A stretch of DNA of 7,378 nt from Natronomonas sp. (GCA_007135435.1 SLIW01000325.1:1-7378), one strand, 5' to 3'; shown: positions 1 through 5,570, numbered from the stretch's first letter. Program-made: numbers and translations. The notes: generated by a model not told the origin, from the letters alone.

Positions 1-95
1 CCCTCGCGTGGCTCGTACTCGTGGTGCTCGCGACGGTCCGCGCGAGCGACGGCCAGGTGTACGACTACCCGCTCACGATCGATCTGATCACCTGA
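1..95 (+). CDS. C-terminal end of a DUF4870/Tic20-like small membrane protein (5' end outside window)
   Basis: Only the last 30 codons are present, read from base 3 to the TGA at 93-95. They encode a hydrophobic stretch (LAWLVLVVLATVRA) followed by a short polar segment and the ending YDYPLTIDLIT. DUF4870 proteins are small membrane proteins of unknown role, distantly related to the Tic20 fold. They typically end in a transmembrane helix, an 'A..G..Y.YPL.I' stretch and a stop, and that ending is the sole basis for the family call. With so little sequence the assignment is tentative; any small membrane protein with a C-terminal helix remains possible. The next gene lies 307 bases downstream and has its own promoter, so the two are unlikely to form an operon. 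Confidence 0.5.
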   Translation, partial: LAWLVLVVLATVRASDGQVYDYPLTIDLIT

Positions 96-402
96 ACCGG
101 ACGCGAGAGAGGCGCTCGTCTGCACCCACGTCGGGGTAACGCCTATCAGCGACCGATCGATATCCGTCCGACCGAGGCATCCCCGTGGCGTTCGCGAGCA
201 CGAGAACTCGGGTCCCCAGAGCCACGAACGGGCGGACACACGATCGCGAACGGCGAACCCCCTGGACAGACCCCCACGATCTCGCGGGCACGCTCAGACA
301 CGATCGCCGTCGACCGCTCGAAGCCCGGGAGCGCAAGCCACTGCCTCGCAATCGACCGACCGACTGGCAAGGGTTATACGGGCCCCGCGTATCCGCTCGT
401 CC
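96..402. other. gene-free intergenic stretch
   Basis: There are 307 bases between the stop of the upstream membrane protein and the start of the permease. Open frames exist on both strands (for example 146-370 minus and 185-451 plus), but their translations are Arg/Pro/Ser-rich and lack the acidic composition of haloarchaeal proteins. The plus-strand frame also overlaps the permease start. I see no tRNA, strong hairpin or tandem repeat. The only recognisable element is the TATA-like box near the right end. Confidence 0.6.
374..379 (+). promoter_or_regulatory. TATA-like box of the SLC13 permease gene
   Basis: TTATAC begins 29 bases before the ATG at 403 and is the most AT-rich point of the upstream region. 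This spacing puts the transcription start at or next to the start codon, as is usual for leaderless haloarchaeal mRNAs. No Shine-Dalgarno sequence precedes the ATG, which agrees. Confidence 0.5.
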
Positions 403-2247
403 ATGGTCGTCGGGGGTGTCTCCACGGGTGCGCTCGTCGTCTTCGCGCTGATCGTCGTCGCACTCGTGCTGTTCGTCTCCGAGGTCATCCCGAACGACGT
501 CACCGCCATCGGGATCATCTTCGCGCTGGCGGCGCTGGAGCCGTGGACGCAGGTGGGCACCCGGGGCGCGATCTCCGGGTTCGCCAACACCGCCACGATC
601 ACCATCGTCGCGATGTACATGCTGAGCGCGGGGATCCAGAACACCGGAGTCGTCCAGCGGCTCGGCGTCTACCTGGCGGACGTCACCGGGGGGAGCGAGC
701 GGCGTGCACTGGTGGCGACCGTCTGTACGACCGGCCCGATCGCGGGCTTCGTCAACAACACGCCGGTGGTCGCGGTGTTCATCCCGATGATCACCGACCT
801 CGCCGAGCAGAGCGGTGTCTCCCCCTCGAAGCTCCTGCTCCCGCTGTCGTACGCGGCGATCCTCGGCGGGACCCTCACGCTCATCGGGACGTCGACGAAC
901 CTCTTGGCCAGCGAGTTCGCGGCCACGCTGCTCCCGCGTGGAGGGATCGGGATGTTCGAGTTCACCGTCCTCGGGGTGATCGTCCTCGTCGTCGGGATCG
1001 CGTACCTCCTGACGGTCGGCCGGTGGCTCACCCCCGCGCGCATCCCCGTCGACGCCGACCTCGTCGCGGAGTTCGACCTCGAGGACCACCTCGCCCAGCT
1101 CCGCGTTGGCCGCGCCGCGGCGGTGATCGGCCTCACCGTCGACGAGGTCGAGGAGGTCACGGAGGCCGACGTGTCGGTCCTGCAGATCCGACGGGACGGC
1201 GAAGCCTACGTCGCCGCCGAGACCGACCAGCGACTCCAGGAGGGAGACGTCCTGATCGTCCACGGCTCCGTCCAGGCGGTCAACCGCTTCCGGGAGAACC
1301 AGGGCCTCGGCCACCTCGCCCGGCAGGGCGTGACCGAGGCGACGTTCGCGGAGCCCGACGCGCCGGACACCCTCGCCCGGGTCGTCGTCCCGGAGCACTC
1401 CCCGTTCGTGGGCGAGCGGCTCGCGGAGACGCGGCTCCTGGAGTTCCACCGGACCACCGTGCTGGCGGTCCGCCACCGCGGGAAGCTCGTCCGGACCCGG
1501 TTCGCCGAACGGCGCATCGAGGCCGGCGACATGCTCCTGGTACAGACGACCGCCGCGTCGATCCGGTACTTCGACGATACCGGCGACCTCGTCGTCGTCG
1601 ACGACCCGTACGACCGGTTGCTCGCGGCGGATCTCGAGGAGCTGGCGCCGCTGTCGCCGAAGACCCCCGTGGCCATCGCCATCATGGCCGGCGTCGTGGC
1701 CGTGGCCGCGCTGGACCTCGCGTCGATCGTGATCGCCGCCCTGGGGGGCGTCTTCTGTATGGTCGTCACGGGCTGTCTCACCCCGTCGGAGGCCTACGAC
1801 TCGGTCGCCTGGAACGTCATCTTCCTCCTCGCTGGGGTCATCCCGCTCGGCCTGGCGATGGAGGCGACCGGCGGGGCGGCGGTGATCGCCGAAGGCCTTG
1901 TCGCGACCGCAACGCTCCTCCCGCTGGTCGGCGTCCTCCTCCTGTTCTACCTCGTGACCGGCCTGTTCGCGAACGTCATCACTCCCGTCGCCACGGTGGT
2001 CCTGATGATCCCCGTCGCGGTCGACGCGGCGGCCAGGCTCGACGCCAGCGGGTTCACCTTCCTGCTGGCGGTCATGTTCGCCTCCGCCACCTCCTTCATG
2101 ACGCCGGTCGGCTACCAGACGAACCTGATGGTCTACGGCCCCGGCGGGTACACCTTCACCGACTTCGTGCGCGTCGGCGGTCCCCTGCAGTTCATGCTCG
2201 CAGTCGTGACCACCGCCGGGATCGCCCTGCTCTGGGGGCTGCACTGA
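403..2247 (+). CDS. SLC13/DASS-family anion permease with two internal TrkA-C (RCK_C) domains
   Basis: A 614-residue membrane transporter of the divalent anion:Na+ symporter (SLC13/ArsB-related) superfamily. The N-terminal membrane half (about residues 9-210) carries the hairpin motif NNTP at 118-121 and GTSTN at 162-166, which bind anion and sodium in this fold. A cytoplasmic insert follows, with two TrkA-C/RCK_C-type beta-alpha domains at about 225-300 and 324-390. The C-terminal half (about 420-614) ends with the family signature TPVGYQTN at 567-574 followed by VYGPGGY. Length and domain order match bacterial and archaeal SLC13 permeases with TrkA-C domains, some of which carry sulfate; the substrate cannot be read here. 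The TrkA-C domains are presumed ligand sensors that gate transport. In the second half the expected Asn pair is replaced: residues 524-531 read NVITPVAT. The ATG at 403 is chosen from the TATA-like box 29 bases upstream. It has no operon partner. Confidence 0.9.
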   Translation: MVVGGVSTGALVVFALIVVALVLFVSEVIPNDVTAIGIIFALAALEPWTQVGTRGAISGFANTATITIVAMYMLSAGIQNTGVVQRLGVYLADVTGGSERRALVATVCTTGPIAGFVNNTPVVAVFIPMITDLAEQSGVSPSKLLLPLSYAAILGGTLTLIGTSTNLLASEFAATLLPRGGIGMFEFTVLGVIVLVVGIAYLLTVGRWLTPARIPVDADLVAEFDLEDHLAQLRVGRAAAVIGLTVDEVEEVTEADVSVLQIRRDGEAYVAAETDQRLQEGDVLIVHGSVQAVNRFRENQGLGHLARQGVTEATFAEPDAPDTLARVVVPEHSPFVGERLAETRLLEFHRTTVLAVRHRGKLVRTRFAERRIEAGDMLLVQTTAASIRYFDDTGDLVVVDDPYDRLLAADLEELAPLSPKTPVAIAIMAGVVAVAALDLASIVIAALGGVFCMVVTGCLTPSEAYDSVAWNVIFLLAGVIPLGLAMEATGGAAVIAEGLVATATLLPLVGVLLLFYLVTGLFANVITPVATVVLMIPVAVDAAARLDASGFTFLLAVMFASATSFMTPVGYQTNLMVYGPGGYTFTDFVRVGGPLQFMLAVVTTAGIALLWGLH

Positions 2248-2256
2248 CGCGATCGT

Positions 2257-2274
2257 CGAGAGGGGTCCCTCTCG
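2257..2274. repeat. perfect inverted repeat just after the permease stop
   Basis: CGAGAGGG and its reverse complement CCCTCTCG are separated by two bases (GT), starting 10 bases after the permease TGA. In RNA this could form a short GC-rich hairpin at the 3' end of the mRNA. There is no T-tract after it, so it is not a classic archaeal oligo-T terminator. It could stabilise the transcript end or be chance in GC-rich DNA. Confidence 0.35.
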
Positions 2275-2413
2275 GCCAGCCTCAGTATCGCCGAAGGTCC
2301 ACGTCGGCGCGGGAACTACCGTCGAGGCTCAGTATCCCCGTGACCCGTTCGCGAGAGTAGCCCGGGGATTATCGGCTAGGGAGGTCATTCCAGACCGTTG
2401 GTACGTCTTACCA

Positions 2414-2680
2414 CTAGCGACGCGAGGCGACGTCGCCGTGGGCAGCGGCTGGCCAGCCGTCGACGGAGACCCGCCCACTGCTGTCCGCCACCACCCAGCA
2501 TCCGGCGTACGGGAAGGATATCTCGATATGGGCGTCCGAGTTCAGGAGGACCTGGATGCTGTCGGTGTCGATAGCGTCGTCGAGCAGCGGCAGCTCCGTC
2601 GGGTCCGTCCCCGTCTCTTCGGCGACCGACTCGACGACGTCCAGAACGGCGTCACCGTCCTGGCTGCCCTGTCTCTCCAT
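2414..2680 (-). CDS. stand-alone HalOD1 (halobacterial output domain 1) protein
   Basis: An 88-residue acidic protein that is essentially one HalOD1 domain. Visible family features are an N-terminal helix (VLDVVESVAEE, 12-22), the conserved segment DPTELPLLDDAIDTDSI (26-42) with its 'LP.L.DAID.D' core, and a C-terminal beta region (HIEISFPYAGCWVVAD, about 51-66, then GRVSV). HalOD1 is found at the ends of haloarchaeal signalling proteins and as small single-domain proteins. Its biochemical role is unknown, so 'output domain' is the limit of what can be said. The ATG at 2680 is supported by an AT-rich promoter-like box about 29 bases upstream on this strand, and the TAG stop is at 2414-2416. 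It diverges from the DUF7344-like winged-helix gene across 121 bases, and it converges with the permease gene across 166 bases. Confidence 0.85.
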   Translation of the reverse strand: MERQGSQDGDAVLDVVESVAEETGTDPTELPLLDDAIDTDSIQVLLNSDAHIEISFPYAGCWVVADSSGRVSVDGWPAAAHGDVASRR

Positions 2681-2705
2681 ACATCCGGTGCCGGTGGAGC
2701 CACGA

Positions 2706-2713
2706 TAGTTATT
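2706..2713 (-). promoter_or_regulatory. TATA-like box of the HalOD1 gene
   Basis: Read on the minus strand, AATAACTA is centred about 29 bases before the ATG at 2680. It lies in the most AT-rich part of the divergent intergenic region. The spacing fits a leaderless haloarchaeal promoter. Confidence 0.45.
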
Positions 2714-2772
2714 CAGTTGTTATGTGTGGATGTCACGGGATACGGGGTCCCCAAAGATATTAGCCACCCGCC

Positions 2773-2776
2773 TTAA
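2773..2776 (+). promoter_or_regulatory. TATA-like element of the DUF7344-like gene
   Basis: TTAA in the context CCTTAACCGC is centred 27 bases before the ATG at 2802. A second AT-rich candidate, GATATTA at 2756-2762, is about 43 bases upstream and would imply a short leader. The first fits the leaderless spacing better. Both lie within the 121-base region shared with the divergent HalOD1 gene. Confidence 0.4.
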
Positions 2777-2801
2777 CCGCGTCCTTCCAGAACGACGACC
2801 C

Positions 2802-3101
2802 ATGGAGGGAGACCACCTTGTCGCGCTGGAGGACGAACAACGTCGGAGGTTGATCGAGGCGCTCGTGGACCGCGACGGCGACCAGTCGGTCTCGGCGACC
2901 GATGCGGTCCACAACGGCGAGGAGGACCTCGAGACGCTACGCATCGAGCTGTTCCACAAGCACCTCCCGCTCCTGGAACGATCCGACGTCGTCGAGTGGG
3001 ACCGCGAGAGCCTCGACGTCCGGAAGGGGCCAGACTTCGACCAGGTCCGACCGGTGCTCTCGGCGATCGACGGCCACGCTGACGGCACCACAGACCAGTA
3101 A
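2802..3101 (+). CDS. DUF7344-like small winged-helix (putative DNA-binding) protein
   Basis: A 99-residue acidic protein resembling the haloarchaeal winged-helix family DUF7344. It opens with a short leader helix rich in Arg (EDEQRRRLIEAL, 10-21), has a middle helix-turn region (SVSATDAV, 29-36), and then the diagnostic stretch LRIELFHKHLPLLERSDVV (46-64), matching the family's 'L.H.HLP.L...gvv.yd' recognition helix and wing. Such proteins are assumed to be DNA-binding regulators; no target is known. The reading frame stays open upstream to an ATG at 2724, but the first 26 codons of that longer version are Arg-rich, unlike the family, and would cover the promoter. The ATG at 2802 with TTAA 27 bases upstream is therefore preferred. 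It is divergent from the HalOD1 gene. The last 20 or so residues are acidic and probably flexible. Confidence 0.75.
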   Translation: MEGDHLVALEDEQRRRLIEALVDRDGDQSVSATDAVHNGEEDLETLRIELFHKHLPLLERSDVVEWDRESLDVRKGPDFDQVRPVLSAIDGHADGTTDQ

Positions 3102-3156
3102 TCGGTTCCTGCGGGGGCGACCAACGGGGTCCGACGACCCTCACCGTCCGATCTAG

Positions 3157-3174
3157 CGACGTGGAGAGACGTCG
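3157..3174. repeat. short inverted repeat before the PAC2 gene
   Basis: CGACGT and ACGTCG are separated by six bases (GGAGAG), lying 55 bases after the DUF7344-like stop and 48 bases before the PAC2 start. It could be a transcript-end hairpin or a small operator upstream of the PAC2 promoter. In DNA this GC-rich a six-base arm may occur by chance. Confidence 0.25.
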
Positions 3175-3193
3175 ACGCGATCCTGGGAAACCA

Positions 3194-3199
3194 CTATTG
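3194..3199 (+). promoter_or_regulatory. TATA-like box of the PAC2-family gene
   Basis: CTATTG, in the context AAACCACTATTGG, is centred about 26 bases before the ATG at 3223, the expected position for leaderless transcription. The surrounding DNA is otherwise GC-rich. Confidence 0.4.
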
Positions 3200-3222
3200 G
3201 CCCCTCCTCCGAACCCCGGGGC

Positions 3223-3963
3223 ATGCCGGAGGAACTGACGCTCGATATCGACGCCACCGAGCCCCCGGAGTCGACGGTGCTCGTCGCCTTCCCGGGCCCG
3301 GGGATGGCGGGGATCTTCGCGAACCGGTACCTGATCGAACAGCTCGGCCTCGAGGAGACGGGCCACATCCAGGCCGAGGGACTCCCCGCGATCACGCCGT
3401 ACGCCGACGGGCGACCCTACCACCACACGCGACTGTTCTCGAGGAACGACTTCGAGTACACGCTCCTGACGAGCGAGCTGCCCGTCCCGGTGCAGTTCTC
3501 CGAGCCGTTCGGACGGTTCGTCCTCTCGTGGATCGACGACGTGGCCGTCGACGAGGTCGTCCTCCTCACCGCCATCCCGTCGCTCGAGTCCGACGACGGC
3601 CTGTTCTACGTCGCCTCGGAGGACTACCACGACCACCGGCTCGCCGACACCTCGATCGCGGCGCTCCACGGCGGGTTCCTGACGGGCGTGAACGCCAGCC
3701 TCATCGCCCGGGCCATGGACACCTCGCTCCGGGTCGGCGTCCTCGCGACCGCGGTCGACCCGCGGCGGCCGCTGGACGGCGAGGCCGCCCTGCAACTCGT
3801 CGACGGCCTCGACGGGATCTACGGGTTCGACGTCGAGACCGACCAGCTCCGGACGTTCGCCGACCGGTCGCGCCAGCACTACGAGCAGCTGGCGGCGCAG
3901 GTCGAGGCCCAGCACCGAGACCAGGCGCGGCGGCGGGCGACCGAGGACTACGGGTTCATGTGA
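3223..3963 (+). CDS. PAC2-family protein (probable archaeal proteasome assembly chaperone)
   Basis: A 246-residue soluble protein of the PAC2 (formerly DUF75) family, related to eukaryotic proteasome assembly chaperone 2 and archaeal PbaA/PbaB. The family's glycine-rich N-terminal segment is clear (VAFPGPGMAG, ending at residue 30), followed by the 'NRYLIEQLGLEE.G.I' helix. The central Rossmann-like alternation includes VDEVVLLTAIPS and a Gly-rich GGFLTGVNASLIARAMD stretch. The C-terminal third is helical (DRSRQHYEQLAAQVEAQ) and charged, probably a coiled segment. Archaeal relatives can bind 20S proteasome alpha rings through a C-terminal hydrophobic-Tyr-X tail. This protein ends DYGFM, with Phe in the penultimate position and Gly before it, so the motif is degenerate. 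Length is normal for the family. The start at 3223 is supported by a TATA-like box 26 bases upstream. It is a single-gene unit. Confidence 0.88.
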   Translation: MPEELTLDIDATEPPESTVLVAFPGPGMAGIFANRYLIEQLGLEETGHIQAEGLPAITPYADGRPYHHTRLFSRNDFEYTLLTSELPVPVQFSEPFGRFVLSWIDDVAVDEVVLLTAIPSLESDDGLFYVASEDYHDHRLADTSIAALHGGFLTGVNASLIARAMDTSLRVGVLATAVDPRRPLDGEAALQLVDGLDGIYGFDVETDQLRTFADRSRQHYEQLAAQVEAQHRDQARRRATEDYGFM

Positions 3964-4100
3964 GCTGGGCGGGTGATCGCGACTCGGGCGATCGGGGGGT
4001 CGGTGTGGCGCCGCCGTGCTGCGCACGCGTCCGTGTCGATCGACGATGAGCCGCTCGATTATCGCCCACCGTTGATCCACTGAACCATCATCGAGGTACA

Positions 4101-4106
4101 TTTAGG
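4101..4106 (+). promoter_or_regulatory. possible TATA-like element of the 53-residue membrane protein gene
   Basis: TTTAGG, within GTACATTTAGGG, lies 68 bases before the ATG at 4169. A start of transcription about 26 bases later would leave a leader of roughly 40 bases, which agrees with the Shine-Dalgarno site present here. A second weak AT-rich candidate (CTAACT, about 4133-4138) lies nearer the gene. Confidence 0.25.
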
Positions 4107-4157
4107 GAGGCCAGGGCACGGCTGCGATACTCCTAACTCGGCCGGCCGACAAACCTC

Positions 4158-4162
4158 GGTGA
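4158..4162 (+). promoter_or_regulatory. Shine-Dalgarno site deciding the start at 4169
   Basis: GGTGA, complementary to the archaeal 16S rRNA 3' end (core of GGAGGTGATC), is followed by a six-base spacer and the ATG at 4169. It is the only clear SD-type site in the window and supports both the start and the reality of this small gene. Confidence 0.55.
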
Positions 4163-4168
4163 GACGGT

Positions 4169-4330
4169 ATGTCGGAGATGTACCACCCGGTCCACCTGCT
4201 GCTCTTCTACCTCGGCATGGGCATGATGTTCGTGTCGATCTTCCTGGCCCGGTACTGGCTGGCCGTCTTCATCGCGGGCGTCTGCGTCAGCGCCGCCGGG
4301 ATGCTCTACTACTGGTTCCGCGTCCTCTGA
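4169..4330 (+). CDS. 53-residue hypothetical membrane protein, two transmembrane helices
   Basis: An unrecognised small protein. After MSEMYHP there is a hydrophobic helix (VHLLLFYLGMGMMFVSIFLA, about 8-27), a very short RY turn, and a second helix (WLAVFIAGVCVSAAGMLYYW, about 30-49) ending FRVL. It should be an integral membrane hairpin. Arg at the turn and at the C-terminus does not give a clear topology. Support for a real gene comes from GGTGA six bases before the ATG, G/C-biased third positions, and a strongly membrane-like composition that shifted frames rarely give. A second in-frame ATG (residue 4) lies further from the SD site. It converges with the four-Cys protein gene, with 96 bases between the two stops. 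No function can be assigned. Confidence 0.65.
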   Translation: MSEMYHPVHLLLFYLGMGMMFVSIFLARYWLAVFIAGVCVSAAGMLYYWFRVL

Positions 4331-4379
4331 TGGGTCTGCTGTGGAGGCTCGCCCGTCCTCAGCTTCCGGCCGGGCACCC

Positions 4380-4384
4380 AAAAA
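4380..4384 (-). terminator. possible oligo-T terminator of the four-Cys protein gene
   Basis: Read on the minus strand, five consecutive T residues lie about 43 bases after the TGA at 4427-4429. Archaeal RNA polymerase can terminate at short oligo-T runs. This is the only such run downstream of a gene in this GC-rich window, but it is short. Confidence 0.3.
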
Positions 4385-4426
4385 CGGCTGTCGTTACCTC
4401 CGTTCGGCGGCTCGTGCCCGACCCCG

Positions 4427-4747
4427 TCAGGGACGCCGACGGTACCGTTTGCAGCCACCACGGAAGCGGCTGCATTCCGGTCCCCGATCCAGGATGCAGA
4501 GGTTCGTCCCCTCGTACTCCTCCGCGATGACCTCCTCGAGGAGCTCGATCTCCCGCTGGCCGTGGATGTCGCTGGCGATGAAGTAGGGGCCGAGGTGCTG
4601 CTGGGCGATGCGGCGGCCGCACGTGCCCTCGCGCTTGAACCGAAGGACGGCGTCGCGTATCTCCTCCTTCGACGGAGATTCCCCGAGGTGGGCCTCCGGG
4701 AGCTGCCGGGACGGCAGGTCGCCGACGAGTCGGCGGATGTCGAGCAT
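4427..4747 (-). CDS. hypothetical four-cysteine protein (106 aa)
   Basis: I do not recognise this family. The protein is soluble, with no membrane segment, and opens MLDIRRLVGDLPSRQLPEAH, followed by an acidic/basic helical region (SPSKEEIRDAVLRFKRE). Four cysteines stand at residues 43, 84, 92 and 99. The last three lie in a basic C-terminal segment (CILDRGPECSRFRGGCKRYR), spaced C-x7-C-x6-C. With nearby His residues (51, 62) this could be a zinc- or iron-sulfur-binding site, which is inference. Acidic composition in residues 60-80 and G/C-ending codons support a true haloarchaeal gene. The final codons, from about residue 90, use more A/T-ending triplets. The frame extends upstream to 4798, but that addition would cover the AT-rich promoter-like palindrome, so the ATG at 4747 is preferred. 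It lies 134 bases downstream of the His-rich membrane protein on the same strand, probably with its own promoter. Confidence 0.72.
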   Translation of the reverse strand: MLDIRRLVGDLPSRQLPEAHLGESPSKEEIRDAVLRFKREGTCGRRIAQQHLGPYFIASDIHGQREIELLEEVIAEEYEGTNLCILDRGPECSRFRGGCKRYRRRP

Positions 4748-4776
4748 GTGATTGCTACGTGAACGCGCAGACGACG

Positions 4777-4787
4777 TAAAACGTTTT
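4777..4787 (-). promoter_or_regulatory. TATA-like element overlapping a perfect AAAACGTTTT palindrome
   Basis: On the minus strand, TTTTA (4781-4777) is centred about 32 bases before the ATG at 4747. It overlaps a perfect 10-base palindrome, AAAACGTTTT, at 4778-4787. AT-rich DNA of this kind stands out strongly here. It probably includes the core promoter of the four-Cys gene, and the symmetry could also make it an operator for a dimeric regulator. Confidence 0.45.
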
Positions 4788-4881
4788 GCCCGCACCACTG
4801 GACACGGACGTTCCAGATGGTCGTTGCACGCTGTGTTCGTGGGGTAGCGCTCGACGGAGTCCGCACGGTCTCACTCGCCGT

Positions 4882-5418
4882 TCAGGCGTCTGGGTCCCCC
4901 TGACCGTTATCATCGTCCCCCAGGTAGAGCACGAACAGGACGGCGAGGAGCGTCACCTCCGCGGTCTTGCTGACCAGGGCGATGACGTCCGCCCGGAGGT
5001 GGTCGACCATCGACTCGAGGACGCCCACGTCGTGGTGGTGGTGCGGCTCGATGTGCGGCCAGAACGCCCCGTGGTCGAGCACCGTGTGCCACGCGACGTA
5101 GCCGAGGAGGTAGGTGAGCATCAGGGCGATCCCGGCCAGGTAGATCGGTCGTCTGTAGACGTCGTAGAACGCGAGGACCACGCCGACGAAGATCGCCAGA
5201 CCCGAGAGGACGAACAGGGGCGGCCGTGGGTCGTACAGCGTCCCCAGCTCGACGTACAGCAGGAGCCGCTGAGTGCCGTACTCGGGGTGCAGCAGGTGGA
5301 GCCACGCCACGAGGATCGCCAGCAGACCAGCGCTCGCCCGGAGCCACCCTCGCTCGCGGGCACCGAGCCCCATACTGGCACTCGACCACGCTCTGGTGCC
5401 GGTCCCGTCGTCGACCAT
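4882..5418 (-). CDS. hypothetical four-helix membrane protein with His-rich outer loop (178 aa)
   Basis: I do not recognise the family. Four hydrophobic helices are visible: about 28-43 (SAGLLAILVAWLHLLH), 67-87 (PLFVLSGLAIFVGVVLAFYDV), 91-114 (around LAGIALMLTYLLGYVAW) and 144-166 (ending TLLAVLFVLYL). Basic residues before helix 1 (R21, R23, R27) and the RR between helices 2 and 3 suggest a cytoplasmic N-terminus. This places the loop between helices 3 and 4 outside the cell. That loop holds HGAFWPHIEPHHHHDVG (116-132), with four consecutive His, plus H111 and H140: a plausible metal-binding site. The C-terminus is short and acidic. The start at 5418 is chosen from the GATTTA box 25-30 bases upstream; an in-frame Met at residue 16 is the alternative, and the longer frame to 5634 is Arg/Pro-rich non-coding sequence. 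The gene diverges from a heavy-metal P-type ATPase, which hints at a metal-related role (inference). Confidence 0.78.
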   Translation of the reverse strand: MVDDGTGTRAWSSASMGLGARERGWLRASAGLLAILVAWLHLLHPEYGTQRLLLYVELGTLYDPRPPLFVLSGLAIFVGVVLAFYDVYRRPIYLAGIALMLTYLLGYVAWHTVLDHGAFWPHIEPHHHHDVGVLESMVDHLRADVIALVSKTAEVTLLAVLFVLYLGDDDNGQGDPDA

Positions 5419-5442
5419 GGTTCGGTCTCGGCCCACCGCCGG

Positions 5443-5448
5443 TAAATC
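5443..5448 (-). promoter_or_regulatory. TATA-like box of the His-rich membrane protein gene
   Basis: Read on the minus strand, GATTTA lies 25-30 bases before the ATG at 5418, giving leaderless spacing. It is flanked by two direct copies of GGTTCGGT (plus strand, 5419-5426 and 5449-5456). Confidence 0.45.
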
Positions 5449-5534
5449 GGTTCGGTATCGACCGCGCTCGGGCGCTGGACCCGCCACCAGGCTCTGACAC
5501 TCCCTGATTCGGAACCGAAGATGGGGATCGGTTC
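5447..5534. repeat. three TCGGTTC heptamers in the divergent intergenic region
   Basis: TCGGTTC occurs on the plus strand at 5447-5453 and 5528-5534, and on the minus strand at 5512-5518 (GAACCGA). The minus-strand copy is part of the near-palindrome TTCGGAACCGAA at 5508-5519. The region lies between the His-rich membrane protein and the P-type ATPase. Repeated half-sites between divergent genes often mark operators. Here one copy touches the minus-strand TATA-like box and another lies about 37 bases before the ATPase TATA-like box. Confidence 0.35.
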
Positions 5535-5570
5535 GCGGGGGACGGCCAGCGGGCCCCCGTTCGGGACAAA

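Noticed and set aside
146..370. 74-codon minus-strand frame in the left intergenic region
   Set aside because: The composition is Arg/Ser/Gly/Pro-rich with few acidic residues, and there is no SD site, no recognisable motif and no promoter that I can see.
88..2244. 718-codon open frame on the minus strand opposite the permease
   Set aside because: It is antisense to a clear SLC13 permease. Its translation is a monotonous Asp/Arg/Gly/His/Glu mix with no domain or hydrophobic pattern, as expected from the reverse complement of GC-rich coding DNA.
2744..2752. GGGGTCCCC as a CRISPR-like or transposon end repeat
   Set aside because: It is a single short GC inverted repeat with no further copies or spacers and no transposase nearby; at most it is a weak operator candidate.
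2773..4101. 442-codon open frame on the minus strand opposite the DUF7344-like and PAC2 genes
   Set aside because: It is antisense to two recognisable genes, with low-complexity Arg/Pro/Gly/Asp composition and no motif.
4159..4530. 123-codon plus-strand frame overlapping the small membrane protein
   Set aside because: Its translation is Arg/Pro/Gly-rich and it overlaps the SD-supported 53-residue gene in another frame as well as the four-Cys gene on the opposite strand.
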